This document shows, piece by piece, positions 1 through 8,231 of a stretch of DNA of 12,193 bases. The stretch is from Deltaproteobacteria bacterium. GTDB lineage: Bacteria; Desulfobacterota; Desulfobacteria; Desulfobacterales; Desulfatirhabdiaceae. The position numbers and the translations under genes were made by a program. The notes under the pieces are model-generated. The model did no database searches. It was not told the DNA's origin and saw nothing but the letters and a program-made list of their open reading frames with translations. Each line of letters opens with the position of its first letter. Position 1 is the first letter of the stretch. The stretch lies in NCBI GenBank assembly GCA_026388755.1, contig JAPLJE010000330.1:1-12193 (forward strand), in the 5' to 3' direction.

Positions 1-19
1 CCCACAATGTTTTCTTCAT
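1..19 (-). CDS. 5' end of an unidentified leftward gene (cut by window edge)
   Basis: On the minus strand an ATG at 17-19 is preceded by a strong Shine-Dalgarno sequence, GGAGGG at 29-34, with a 9-nt spacer. The frame stays open to the window edge and reads MKKTLW, a basic and then hydrophobic start that would suit a signal peptide or membrane anchor. Six codons do not identify it. It lies about 100 nt downstream of tatC on the same strand, so it may be in the tat transcript or have its own promoter. Confidence 0.5.
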
Positions 20-40
20 ACGACTTTTCCCTCCTTTCCC

Positions 41-55
41 TTGTTAACAATTGTT
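41..55. repeat. Two overlapping 10-bp palindromes
   Basis: TTGTTAACAA (41-50) and AACAATTGTT (46-55) are each perfect palindromes and share five bases. They sit just upstream of the Shine-Dalgarno sequence of the leftward gene at the window edge, where an operator could lie. They are A+T-rich and short, so chance is a real possibility and no regulator can be named. Confidence 0.3.
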
Positions 56-122
56 GTACCAGAAAATGTTCTTCCGTCGCAACTCACTGATGGGATTGCG
101 CCCAAGAACCCGTAACCGTCAC

Positions 123-899
123 TCAGGGGGTTTCTTCCGGAGTATCCACCGGGGCATCTTCCGGAGTATCTTCCTGAGGTTTTTTGCGAACAAAGATTCT
201 AGCGCCGAGAATGCCGATTTCGTATAGTGCCATCATGGGAATGGCCATGAGCACTTGTGAAACCACATCCGGCGGCGTTATAATGGCTGCGATGATAAAG
301 ATCACAAGTATGGCATATTTTCTGTTTTTGGTTAAAAAGTCAATGGAAATAATGCCCAGTTTTACCAGAAAAACCAGGACCAGCGGAAGCTCGAAAATCA
401 GGCCGAAGACCAGCAGAAACATCGAGGCAAAGCTTAAATACTCCCGCATGGTCAGCAGTGGCCGGATGGTGTCCGTGGCAAAGCTGAGGAAAAACTGAAA
501 TCCGATGGGAAAGACCACATAATAGCCGAAAAGGGCGCCACCGATAAAAAAGAATATGGACAGCACCATAATGGGGGCAAGATGCTGTCTTTCTTTGCTG
601 TAAAGCCCGGGAGCGATGAACATCCAGAATTGGTATAAAATGACAGGGATAGCCAACATGGTACCGGACAAAAACGCCACTTTCATATAAGCAAAAAACG
701 CCTCAGGGAGGCTGGTAAAAATCAGTTTTTCACCCGGATCCAAGACCGAGATCAGCGGGGCGGTCAGCAGATGAAACAGCCATTCCTTAACGCTGTAAGC
801 CAGAGCAAAACCGACGGCGACAGCGATAAAACAGATGATCAGACGCTTTCGCAGCTCTTCCAGATGGGACGTGAAAGGGATTTTTTCTTCATCGCTCAT
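123..899 (-). CDS. tatC: Twin-arginine translocase subunit TatC
   Basis: TatC is the multi-spanning inner-membrane receptor that, with TatB, recognises twin-arginine signal peptides and passes folded proteins across the membrane. The 258-residue product has the usual family length and six hydrophobic segments. The cytoplasmic N-terminus carries HLEELRKRL (about residues 12-20). Other family landmarks are [16 protein letters not shown] near 90-105, FGLIFELP near 165-172 and ITPPD near 207-211. The tail after the last membrane segment is acidic and proline-rich, built from an eight-residue repeat (DTPEDAPV, then DTPEETP). The ATG has AGGA at 907-910, seven bases upstream. It follows tatB directly, overlapping its annotated frame by 11 bases, which indicates one operon and translational coupling. 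Identity is secure. Confidence 0.97.
   Translation of the reverse strand: MSDEEKIPFTSHLEELRKRLIICFIAVAVGFALAYSVKEWLFHLLTAPLISVLDPGEKLIFTSLPEAFFAYMKVAFLSGTMLAIPVILYQFWMFIAPGLYSKERQHLAPIMVLSIFFFIGGALFGYYVVFPIGFQFFLSFATDTIRPLLTMREYLSFASMFLLVFGLIFELPLVLVFLVKLGIISIDFLTKNRKYAILVIFIIAAIITPPDVVSQVLMAIPMMALYEIGILGARIFVRKKPQEDTPEDAPVDTPEETP
133..170. repeat. In-frame 24-bp period direct repeat in the tatC tail
   Basis: The 14-mer TCTTCCGGAGTATC occurs at 133-146 and again at 157-170, a period of 24 bases or eight codons. It encodes the repeated Asp-Thr-Pro-Glu units of the TatC C-terminus. It looks like a small in-frame duplication in a non-conserved cytoplasmic tail and probably has no effect on the translocase core. 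Confidence 0.6.
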
Positions 900-1215
900 G
901 AGAGAGTCCTGTCAGCTGGCGGCACGGGGAGGCTCGGGGGCCTTGGGCGCGGGGGGGTTTGACCTCTGAAGGCCCTGGAGCGGAAGCGGTGGGGCCTGCC
1001 GCAGGCTGGGTGTCGTTCATGGCATCAAACGATTTTTTAACAGTGTTCAGGCTGTGATCCACGTCCAGGGATTCCTTGAGTTCACTGGTGGCCCGCTTGA
1101 ATTCATTCAGCGCCCTTCCCAGCGCCTTGGCCACATCAGGCAATTTTTTTGGGCCCAGAACAATGAGGGCAATGACCAGAATCAGGAGCAATTCCTGCAT
1201 GCCGATGCCAAACAT
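889..1215 (-). CDS. tatB: Twin-arginine translocase subunit TatB (TatA/TatB family), probable frameshift in the tail
   Basis: This is a single-span Tat protein. Residues 1-22 form the membrane helix ([20 protein letters not shown]), followed by the hinge GPKKLP and an amphipathic helix to about residue 45. The proline after the hinge leucine and the pairing with tatC favour TatB, but a bifunctional TatA-like subunit is possible. The ATG at 1213-1215 has GGAGG at 1221-1225. As sequenced the product is 108 residues and overlaps tatC by 11 bases. The tail changes character after a run of seven C (minus strand, 951-957). With six C it would read [15 protein letters not shown] and stop at 912-914, giving 100 residues and no overlap with tatC. 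That alternative resembles normal Pro/Ala-rich TatB tails, so the last 20 or so residues shown here are doubtful. Confidence 0.9.
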   Translation of the reverse strand: MFGIGMQELLLILVIALIVLGPKKLPDVAKALGRALNEFKRATSELKESLDVDHSLNTVKKSFDAMNDTQPAAGPTASAPGPSEVKPPRAQGPRASPCRQLTGLSHER

Positions 1216-1307
1216 AATTTCCTCCAGTCGAGGGTGTTTCTGCCCTCAGACAATCCACGGCTGATAATCGATTCCGGTCATACTTCCATTTTCAGACATT
1301 GAAAGCG

Positions 1308-1327
1308 TTCGTAAAACAACATACGAA
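1308..1327. promoter_or_regulatory. Inverted repeat TTCGTA-N8-TACGAA in the tat leader
   Basis: Two perfect 6-bp arms, 1308-1313 and 1322-1327, flank an 8-nt A-rich spacer. The element lies about 20-45 nt downstream of the transcription start predicted from the minus-strand promoter at 1358-1386. It could therefore be a roadblock operator for tatBC or a short hairpin in the leader RNA. It does not match the LexA boxes I know, and no regulator can be assigned. Confidence 0.35.
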
Positions 1328-1357
1328 ATCATTACCATTAAATAACATTCTATGTAA

Positions 1358-1386
1358 TTTATACTTTTTCTGTTCTCAAGTGTCAA
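1358..1386 (-). promoter_or_regulatory. Sigma70-type promoter for the tatB-tatC operon
   Basis: On the minus strand TTGACA (1381-1386) is a perfect -35 hexamer. It is followed after exactly 17 bases by TATAAA (1358-1363) as the -10. Transcription would start near 1350, leaving a leader of about 135 nt before tatB. That leader holds the TTCGTA inverted repeat and a small GAGGG/CCCTC hairpin (1230-1247) just before the ribosome binding site. The prediction rests on hexamers and spacing only. Confidence 0.65.
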
Positions 1387-1480
1387 GGCTAACAAAGAAA
1401 AGTGCCAAAAACCTTTTGACAATCGGCGCCTTCCCGAAGGACCATTTATTTCAGGATCGTCCGATTCCGCCCTTGAAAAA

Positions 1481-4400
1481 GTGATAGGAATGTATCATCA
1501 TTGGCCAATGAAAACTCCAGCAATCGTCGTTCGCGGCGCCAGACAGCACAACCTGAAAAATCTTGACCTGGACATTCCCCTGAACCGGATAACGGTGATC
1601 ACCGGCGTTAGCGGTTCCGGGAAATCCTCCCTGGCCTTCGACACCCTCTATGCCGAAGGCCAGCGGCGCTATGTGGAAACATTTTCGCCCTATGCCCGGC
1701 AGTTTATGGACCGGATGGACCGGCCGCAAGTGGACTCTATTCTCGGAATACCGCCGGCAATCGCAATTGACCGGAAGGACCCCGTCAGAACATCCCGGTC
1801 CACCGTGGGTACCATGACGGAGCTGACCGATTACGTCAAACTCCTGTATAGCCGTATGGGACAGCTTCACTGCAGTGGGTGCGGCAAACCGGTGCTGCCG
1901 GAGACTCCGCTTCATGTCTGGAAGGCGCTTCAGGACATGGCAGAGGGAACAGAAATTCGCATAACGTTTCCGGCAACCCTCGAGAGGGACCCGGCGCCGG
2001 ATGCCTTGCAGTCGTGGATTCGTATGGGGTTTGACCGTTATGTGGCTAAAGGGCGGACAGGGCAGTTGTCAGAGCTGTCGCCGCAGGCAAGCCATCGGCC
2101 CCTTCATATTCTGGTCGACAGGCTTCGGTTTCGGGCCGTGGATCAGCCCCGGATCATGGACTCCGTGGAACAGGCATTTCAATGGGGTGCCGGCCACATC
2201 GATCTGTGGGTGGGCTCCATAGATCGCCAGTCTTTCAGCCGGGGGCTGGAGTGCGCTTCCTGCAGGATTGCCTACACCCCTGCCGTTCCCAATCTCTTTT
2301 CCTTCAACAGCCCGGTCGGGGCCTGCGATGCCTGCCGGGGGTTTGGCAGAACCATCGATATTGACTGGGATCTGGTGATTCCGGACCCGTCACGGTCCCT
2401 GGAACAGGGCGCCATCAAGCCATGGGGAACGGATTCGGACCAAAAGGTCGAGTTTGAAGAGCGGATGGCTTTTTGCGGAAAACAGGGAATATCCACCCGC
2501 ATTCCGTTTGAAGACCTGTCGCCGGACCAGAGAATGGCCATTGTTGAAGGAACGTCGAAATATTACGGGGTGCGCGGTTTTTTCAAATGGCTGGAAACCA
2601 AAACCTATAAGATGCCGGTGCGGGTATTTCTGTCGCGTTATCGCAGCTATACGGTCTGTGGCACTGGCGACGGAACTCGGTTTAAGCCCGAGTCCCTGCT
2701 CTACAGGCTGGCCGGACGAACGATCGCAAATGTCTATGCACTGAATGTCACGGAGGCCGCATCATTTTTTACAGCCCTTGACATGGATGCCACGGACAAC
2801 GCCAGCCGAATGATTTATGACGAAGTTCTGTCCCGGCTGAAATTTCTTCAGGATGTGGGACTGGGGTATCTGACCCTGGATCGGCAGTCCAGAACCCTTT
2901 CCGGAGGCGAAGTCCAGCGAGTGGCTCTGGCATCCAGCCTGGGTTCTTCCATGGTCAATGCCCTCTATGTTCTGGATGAGCCCAGCATCGGGCTTCACCC
3001 CAGGGATTGCAATCGTCTGGTTGAAATATTGAAGCGGCTTCGGGATCTTCCCAACACCATCGTTGTGGTGGAGCATGACCCCGAGATCATCCGCCGGGCC
3101 GACCGGATTCTGGACATGGGTCCCGCAGCCGGCGAGAACGGCGGAAGAATCATGTACGATGGCCCTGCGTCTCAAATCGCCGGGACGATTACCGGTGACT
3201 ATCTGACGGGAAAACGACGCATTCCCATCCCGCAGCGCGGAAAAATACCGAATGACCTTGAATGGATACGGATTGAAGGGGCGTCGGAAAACAATTTGAA
3301 AGACGTGAATGTGGCCATCCCGCTGGGGGTGATGACCTGTATTACCGGAGTATCCGGATCGGGAAAATCCACGCTGGCCGGTGATATCCTTTTTAAAGCC
3401 ATTCAGCGGATCAAAGGCCAGGCTTCGGATCGTCCGGGACAATACCGGGCCATCCACGGGCTGGAGAACATCTCCGAAGCGGTTCTGGTGGATCAGCATG
3501 CGGTGGGACGAACCCCCAGAGCCAATGCCCTGACGTATACCGGAGCCATGGATCCCCTTCGAAAGCGCCTGGCCAGTACGCCGCAGGCCCGTGAAAAAAA
3601 ATACGCCGCCGGATATTTTTCCTTCAATGTTCCGGGTGGACGATGTGAAGCCTGCAAAGGCGAAGGATTTGAAAAAATCGAGATGCAGTTTCTCTCGGAC
3701 GTTTTTGTGACCTGCCCGACGTGCGCCGGAAAACGCTATGCACCGGAGGCCCTGAACATCCGCTACAATGGCCTGAATATTTCGGACATCTTTAACCTGA
3801 CCACGGATGAAGCCCTGGCCGTTTTCGCGGATATTCCCCAGATCACTGGCCCCTTGGCTTTGCTTTCGGATGTGGGACTGGGGTATCTGAGGCTTGGCCA
3901 GCCCCTGAACACGCTTTCCGGCGGGGAGGCCCAGCGCCTGAAGCTTTCCCGGTTTTTACAGGAATCCGGGAGCCGCAGCCGGCTCTTCATCCTGGATGAA
4001 CCCACTACGGGACTTCATTTTCAGGACATCGAACGGCTTCTTGAAGTGTTTCAGCGTCTCACGGCAAAAGGCCATACGGTCCTGGTGATCGAGCATAATC
4101 TGGATGTGATCAAGACCGCCGACTGGGTGATCGACCTGGGGCCGGAAGGCGGGGATGCCGGCGGAACCGTGGTGGTCTCGGGAACACCCGATGCGGTTTC
4201 ATCGTGCAGCGAGTCGTATACCGGAAGGTATTTACGGGAATACCTCCGGCCTGGTAACCCCGGAGAAATGCTGTCGATTCCCGTTGCTGTTTCAGAGCCG
4301 GTTGCTGCCTGGGGCGGCTCCATTGTCGTCAGCGGCGCCCGGGAGCATAATTTGAAAAATGTCACCGTATCCATTCCCCGCAATCAACTGGTCGTTATGA

Positions 4401-6682
4401 CCGGCGTATCCGGGTCGGGAAAGTCCTCCCTGGCATTTGATGTCCTGTTTGCAGAAGGCCAGCGCCGGTATCTGGAGAGCCTGGCCCCTTATGTCCGCCA
4501 GTACATGACCATTCTGGAGCGTCCGGATGTGGATCGGATCACCGGGCTTTCCCCGACCGTGGCCATCGAGCAGCGCATCAGCCATTCCAGCCGCAGATCC
4601 ACGGTTGCGACCCTGACGGAGATCTATCATTTTTTAAGGCTGTTATACAGCAAGCTCGGAGATCGCCACTGCCACAAGGATGTGCTCTCAAGAGCGCTGC
4701 GAAGCGGGATCAATCGTGCCAAAATCGATGGGGTATGGACGGAAATCCTGCCCGATATGGCACTTAGCCGTTATCATGAACACACCATCGAGCTGGAAAC
4801 CGGCCAATGGGCATCCGGCGGGTTGAATTCAGAGATGCTGACTCCCTTGCTGGATACGGCGCTTTCAGAAGGAAATGGCAGTTTTACGGTGGTTGAAGCC
4901 TTGGGAAATGAAACGGTTTTCAGCCTGAAGGGGGTTTGCCCGACCTGTGGAACCGGGCTGGAAGCCCTGGACCCCCGGCTTTTTTCCTTCAACAGCCCCC
5001 AGGGGGCGTGTGCGGCCTGCGGGGGACTGGGGCAGATTGAAGGTTCAGAAGACGGCCTGCGCAGCGTCTGTCCCCAGTGCCTGGGGAGCCGGCTGAAGCC
5101 TCTGGCTTTGTCAGTAAGCATTGGCGGATTTTCGATATGGGATTTGATGCAGACAACGGCCGGTCAGCTCGAGAGCATGATCAAATGCTTTTCGTTCAGT
5201 GAACCCGAAAAACCCGTTGCCGAACCGGTCCTATCAGAAATCCTGTCCCGTCTGGCCCTATTAAACCAGTTGGGGCTCTCTTATCTCTCCCTGGGAAGAA
5301 GCGGAGATACCCTTTCCGGGGGGGAGGCCCAGCGGGTCAGGCTTGCCGCCCAGCTGGGGTCCAATCTCACCGGAATTCTCTATATCCTGGATGAACCGAC
5401 CATCGGGCTTCACCCCCGGGACAGCGGCATCCTGATCCATGCCCTGAAAACCCTCCGGGATCGGGGAAACACGGTCCTGGTCGTGGAGCATGACGAAGAA
5501 ACCATCCGCCAGGCCGATACCCTGATTGATCTGGGGCCCGGCGCAGGCCGGAACGGAGGCCGGATCGTGGCTACGGGAACCCCGGAGTTCATCAAAAATA
5601 CCGAGAATTCCCTTACCGGAAAATATCTGAAGCAACAGATCCGCACCCTGACCAGCCGTCTCAGGCGTTTTCAGGATCAGCCGCGGGTCGAGATTCAGGG
5701 TGCCAGCCTGAACAACCTCAAGTCCATCAATATGGCATTCCCGCTCAACACCCTGATTGCGGTGACCGGGGTCTCGGGTTCCGGAAAATCCACACTGGTG
5801 AAGGGAACGCTGTTTCCGGCCATCCGCTGCGGGCTTGAAGGACGCCCGATTCCGGAAAAGCTTTGCCTGAGCATCTGGGGCTGGGAGCCGGTGAAAAGGA
5901 TTCTGGAAGTCGATCACAGCCCCATCGGGAAAACACCCCGGTCGGTTCCGGCATCCTACGTGGGTTTCTATGCCGATATCCGCCAGCTTTTTGCCATGAC
6001 CCCTGCTGCCAGAACCCGGGGATATCTGCCCGGAAGATTTTCATTCAATGTCGAGGAAGGCCGCTGCGCTGCCTGCAAGGGCCAGGGCCACAACAAAATC
6101 GAAATGAGTTTTCTTCCGGATGTCTATGTTCCCTGCGACGTCTGCCAGGGAAAGCGGTTTAACCTGGAGACCCTGATGGTAGTGTACAAGGGAAAAACCA
6201 TTTCCGAAGTCCTGGATATGACATTTCAGGAGGCCCTGGCATTTTTTACGCCAGTTCCGGCCATTCGCCGGGCCCTGTCCCTGGTATGCGACATCGGCTT
6301 GGGGTATCTGCGCCTGGGCCAGCCGAGCCCCACCCTTTCCGGCGGGGAAGCCCAGCGCATCAAACTGGCCCATCAACTGGTCAAGGCATCCGGTGATCAT
6401 ACGGTATATGTTCTGGACGAGCCATCCACGGGGCTTCACCCATCGGATGTGGAGCGGCTGGTTCAGGTGCTTCAGTCCCTGGTGGATCACGGAAACACGG
6501 TGGTGGTCATCGAGCACAATCTGGATATTATTCTGGCAGCCGATGTTGTCATCGATCTGGGCCCGGAAGGAGGAGATGCCGGCGGGCAGGTGGTGGCAAC
6601 GGGTTCCCCGGAGGAAATGCTGGCGATGTCCGATATATCGCATACGGCAAAGTATCTGAAACAACATCTGGAAAAAAGGTGA
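1481..6682 (+). CDS. uvrA: Tandem-fused excinuclease ABC subunit UvrA (two UvrA units, four ABC domains)
   Basis: UvrA is the damage-recognition ATPase of nucleotide excision repair; it loads UvrB on DNA. A standard UvrA is about 940 residues; this frame encodes 1,733, two units in series. Walker A GVSGSGKS occurs at residues 42, 623, 975 and 1430. LSGGE signatures are at 473, 812, 1278 and 1619, and Walker B LDEP aspartates at 499, 839, 1304 and 1646. Unit 1 (about 13-923) keeps zinc cysteine pairs 258/261-282/285 and 722/725-745/748. Unit 2 (about 948-1733) keeps 1153/1156-1177/1180 and 1529/1532-1552/1555, but is shortened between C1064 and C1153 and between C1180 and C1197. Unit 1 has LSGGEVQR where the others have LSGGEAQR. 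Fused double UvrA is known from Chlamydia. The start is uncertain: GTG 1481 gives the longest frame, while ATG 1490 or ATG 1508 fits the family N-terminus better; none has a good ribosome site. Confidence 0.95.
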   Translation: MIGMYHHWPMKTPAIVVRGARQHNLKNLDLDIPLNRITVITGVSGSGKSSLAFDTLYAEGQRRYVETFSPYARQFMDRMDRPQVDSILGIPPAIAIDRKDPVRTSRSTVGTMTELTDYVKLLYSRMGQLHCSGCGKPVLPETPLHVWKALQDMAEGTEIRITFPATLERDPAPDALQSWIRMGFDRYVAKGRTGQLSELSPQASHRPLHILVDRLRFRAVDQPRIMDSVEQAFQWGAGHIDLWVGSIDRQSFSRGLECASCRIAYTPAVPNLFSFNSPVGACDACRGFGRTIDIDWDLVIPDPSRSLEQGAIKPWGTDSDQKVEFEERMAFCGKQGISTRIPFEDLSPDQRMAIVEGTSKYYGVRGFFKWLETKTYKMPVRVFLSRYRSYTVCGTGDGTRFKPESLLYRLAGRTIANVYALNVTEAASFFTALDMDATDNASRMIYDEVLSRLKFLQDVGLGYLTLDRQSRTLSGGEVQRVALASSLGSSMVNALYVLDEPSIGLHPRDCNRLVEILKRLRDLPNTIVVVEHDPEIIRRADRILDMGPAAGENGGRIMYDGPASQIAGTITGDYLTGKRRIPIPQRGKIPNDLEWIRIEGASENNLKDVNVAIPLGVMTCITGVSGSGKSTLAGDILFKAIQRIKGQASDRPGQYRAIHGLENISEAVLVDQHAVGRTPRANALTYTGAMDPLRKRLASTPQAREKKYAAGYFSFNVPGGRCEACKGEGFEKIEMQFLSDVFVTCPTCAGKRYAPEALNIRYNGLNISDIFNLTTDEALAVFADIPQITGPLALLSDVGLGYLRLGQPLNTLSGGEAQRLKLSRFLQESGSRSRLFILDEPTTGLHFQDIERLLEVFQRLTAKGHTVLVIEHNLDVIKTADWVIDLGPEGGDAGGTVVVSGTPDAVSSCSESYTGRYLREYLRPGNPGEMLSIPVAVSEPVAAWGGSIVVSGAREHNLKNVTVSIPRNQLVVMTGVSGSGKSSLAFDVLFAEGQRRYLESLAPYVRQYMTILERPDVDRITGLSPTVAIEQRISHSSRRSTVATLTEIYHFLRLLYSKLGDRHCHKDVLSRALRSGINRAKIDGVWTEILPDMALSRYHEHTIELETGQWASGGLNSEMLTPLLDTALSEGNGSFTVVEALGNETVFSLKGVCPTCGTGLEALDPRLFSFNSPQGACAACGGLGQIEGSEDGLRSVCPQCLGSRLKPLALSVSIGGFSIWDLMQTTAGQLESMIKCFSFSEPEKPVAEPVLSEILSRLALLNQLGLSYLSLGRSGDTLSGGEAQRVRLAAQLGSNLTGILYILDEPTIGLHPRDSGILIHALKTLRDRGNTVLVVEHDEETIRQADTLIDLGPGAGRNGGRIVATGTPEFIKNTENSLTGKYLKQQIRTLTSRLRRFQDQPRVEIQGASLNNLKSINMAFPLNTLIAVTGVSGSGKSTLVKGTLFPAIRCGLEGRPIPEKLCLSIWGWEPVKRILEVDHSPIGKTPRSVPASYVGFYADIRQLFAMTPAARTRGYLPGRFSFNVEEGRCAACKGQGHNKIEMSFLPDVYVPCDVCQGKRFNLETLMVVYKGKTISEVLDMTFQEALAFFTPVPAIRRALSLVCDIGLGYLRLGQPSPTLSGGEAQRIKLAHQLVKASGDHTVYVLDEPSTGLHPSDVERLVQVLQSLVDHGNTVVVIEHNLDIILAADVVIDLGPEGGDAGGQVVATGSPEEMLAMSDISHTAKYLKQHLEKR

Positions 6683-6756
6683 CCGAGGATAAAGACTCCC
6701 ACAATCACAGACCATAAAATATCATTTGACAGGATATGAGGATTTACCCTAATCTA

Positions 6757-6762
6757 TATAAT
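6757..6762 (+). promoter_or_regulatory. Candidate -10 element for the thiamine operon
   Basis: A perfect TATAAT lies 22 bases before the riboswitch aptamer, about where a -10 should be for a transcript starting near 6770. There is no good -35 at 16-18 bases. A perfect TTGACA at 6726-6731 is 25 bases away, too far to pair with it, and the sequence 17-18 bases after that TTGACA is a poor -10. The stretch from 6720 to 6770 therefore probably holds the promoter, but the exact hexamers are uncertain. Confidence 0.45.
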
Positions 6763-6784
6763 AAATCTGAAAAACAGCCGTGAC

Positions 6785-6872
6785 TGTTAGGGGTGCCAGG
6801 GCAACGAGATATTGCAACGGGCTGAGAATATACCCTTGAACTTGACCTGGATAATGCCAGCGTAAGGAAACA
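6785..6872 (+). promoter_or_regulatory. TPP riboswitch aptamer (THI element)
   Basis: This is the thiamine pyrophosphate-sensing aptamer in the thiC leader. The conserved core is readable in order: GGGGTGCC (6790-6797), CTGAGA (6822-6827, pyrimidine-binding element), ACCC (6832-6835), GACCTGGATAATGCCAGCG (6844-6862, pyrophosphate-binding side) and GTAAGGAAACA. P1 forms from TGTT (6785-6788) with AACA (6869-6872). P2 pairs the GGGGT segment with ACCC. P5 pairs CTGG (6847-6850) with CCAG (6857-6860). A GCAA/TTGC stem (6801-6804 with 6812-6815) sits in the variable P3 arm. The downstream terminator makes this an off-switch at the level of transcription. Confidence 0.95.
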
Positions 6873-6885
6873 TGAAGAAATTCGC

Positions 6886-6930
6886 TAAAGCAGGTGAAAC
6901 GTTTCTTACGCGTTCACCTGCTTTATTTGT
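6886..6930 (+). terminator. Riboswitch-controlled intrinsic terminator before thiC
   Basis: A perfect 13-bp stem is formed by 6886-6898 (TAAAGCAGGTGAA) and 6913-6925 (TTCACCTGCTTTA), with a 14-nt loop. It is followed by the T-rich tract TTTGTTTT. It ends 18 bases before the thiC start codon. The loop contains GTTTCTTACGC (6901-6911), which can pair with GCGTAAGGAAAC (6860-6871) at the 3' side of the aptamer with one bulged G. Pairing there would disrupt both P1 and the terminator, so it is the likely antiterminator in the absence of TPP. Confidence 0.88.
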
Positions 6931-6948
6931 TTTGGAAAGAGAGGACCC

Positions 6949-8214
6949 ATGAGTACGATCATAGAAGCGCTGCAAAAAGGAAATGTTCCGCCACATATTC
7001 CGCAACTTTCGGAAGCTGAAAGTATCCAGCCGTCACAATTTATCCAAAGTATCATCAAGGGGCATGTTGTTGTTCCGCGAAATAATCGGCATGTGGCATT
7101 GACCCCCGTTGCCATTGGCAAGGACACCCGCGTGAAGATCAATGCCAATATCGGTACATCTCCGGCGAGCTGTGATTTCGAAAATGAAATTCATAAGCTT
7201 GAGGCTGCGATCTCTGCCGGAGCTGATGCGGTCATGGATTTATCCATTGCCGGGAATAGTTCTGCTTTCAGAAAACGCATCATCGAAGAATTTGATATCA
7301 CCCTGGGAACAGTTCCGATCTATGATGCGATGATCGGATTGGACACCTCCGACAAGCTGACCTTATCGCATTTTATGCGAACCATGGAAAAACAGGCAGA
7401 GGAGGGTGTTGATTTCATGACCATTCATGCCGGATTGTTAAGCAAGCATCTGCCTTTAATTGAAAGGCGGGTTCTTGGCGTGGTCAGCCGCGGCGGCGCC
7501 ATCTTGGCGCAAGGGATGAAACATCAGAATAAGGAAAATTTTCTGTATGCGCATTTTGATGAGATCCTTGCCGTTGCAAATGCCTATGATATCACGCTGT
7601 CCCTTGGCGACGGGCTGCGTCCCGGCTGTACATACGATGCCAACGATGCGGCGCAGTTTGGTGAGCTTGAAATCATCGGAGAGCTTGTGCAGCGATGCCG
7701 TTCGGCAAACGTTCAGGTGATGGTCGAAGGGCCGGGGCATGTTCCACTCAATCTGATAGAAGAAAATATCAGGAAGGAAAAAGAGGTCTGTGATGGCGCA
7801 CCGTTTTATGTGTTGGGCCCGCTGGTCATTGACTATGCCGCGGGATACGATCATATTTCAGGGGCCATCGGCGGCGCATTGGCGGGGATGTTCGGCGCGG
7901 ACTTTTTGTGTTATGTGACGCCTGCGGAGCATTTGCGCCTGCCGACGCTTGAGGATGTCCATGAAGGCGTCATCGCATCCAAAATTGCCGCGGCTGCTGC
8001 GGATCTTGCCAGAAAACGACCTGATGCGATATCCAGGAACCTGGAGATGTCAAAGGCAAGAAGGCGTTTTGACTGGAATGCCCAGGAGGGACTGTCCATC
8101 GATAAAAATAAATTCAGCCGCTACCTTGAAAAAGTTGGGACAGAATCGCCGGGTGCCAAAAGTGACTTGCCATGCACCATGTGCGGGGAATGGTGCGCGA
8201 TGAAACGTCTTTAG
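6949..8214 (+). CDS. thiC: Phosphomethylpyrimidine synthase ThiC, short form
   Basis: ThiC rearranges aminoimidazole ribotide to HMP-phosphate in a radical SAM reaction that uses a 4Fe-4S cluster. The 421-residue protein is the short form, without the N-terminal domain of E. coli ThiC. Family signatures are NANIGTS, LGTVPIYDA, DFMTIHAG, VSRGGAILAQ, ENFLYAHFDE, LSLGDGLRPG, VEGPGHVP and CYVTPAEHLRLP. Cluster cysteines are at the extreme C-terminus: C409, C412 and C416, a CX2CX3C spacing, against CX2CX4C in E. coli. The usual MDLSTG reads MDLSIAG. The ATG has AGAGAGGA (6937-6944) upstream. Position behind a TPP riboswitch and before thiM-thiE-thiD supports a thiamine role. The main alternative is a ThiC paralogue making hydroxybenzimidazole (BzaF type), which this context does not favour. 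Confidence 0.95.
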   Translation: MSTIIEALQKGNVPPHIPQLSEAESIQPSQFIQSIIKGHVVVPRNNRHVALTPVAIGKDTRVKINANIGTSPASCDFENEIHKLEAAISAGADAVMDLSIAGNSSAFRKRIIEEFDITLGTVPIYDAMIGLDTSDKLTLSHFMRTMEKQAEEGVDFMTIHAGLLSKHLPLIERRVLGVVSRGGAILAQGMKHQNKENFLYAHFDEILAVANAYDITLSLGDGLRPGCTYDANDAAQFGELEIIGELVQRCRSANVQVMVEGPGHVPLNLIEENIRKEKEVCDGAPFYVLGPLVIDYAAGYDHISGAIGGALAGMFGADFLCYVTPAEHLRLPTLEDVHEGVIASKIAAAAADLARKRPDAISRNLEMSKARRRFDWNAQEGLSIDKNKFSRYLEKVGTESPGAKSDLPCTMCGEWCAMKRL

Positions 8215-8231
8215 TCAAAGGAATTTTTTGC

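Noticed and set aside
1416..1450. TTGACA at 1416-1421 as the -35 of a uvrA promoter
   Set aside because: No acceptable -10 lies 16-18 bases downstream; the best A+T-rich hexamer is more than 20 bases away.
1216..1480. SOS (LexA) box upstream of uvrA
   Set aside because: No CTGT-N8-ACAG, GAAC-N4-GTTC or GTTC-N7-GTTC match was seen. The TTCGTA inverted repeat fits none of these and sits closer to the tat promoter.
2762..3499. Long minus-strand open frame (245 codons) inside uvrA
   Set aside because: It lies opposite conserved ABC domain sequence of uvrA, shows no recognisable domain, and long antisense frames are expected from the G/C-ending codons of this gene. The same applies to 5261-5917 and 6041-6715.
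4247..4330. Two separate adjacent uvrA genes rather than one fusion
   Set aside because: The frame is continuous through the linker between the units with no stop codon and no ribosome site before the second unit, so one fused protein is the direct reading.
6726..6762. TTGACA and TATAAT as one promoter pair for the thi operon
   Set aside because: The spacer is 25 bases, far from the usual 16-18, so the two perfect hexamers cannot serve the same polymerase site. Only the -10 is listed, with modest confidence.
8172..8231. Upstream start for ThiM at 8172
   Set aside because: The extra 20 residues overlap thiC coding sequence including its cluster motif, and ATG 8232 has a proper ribosome site and the normal family length.
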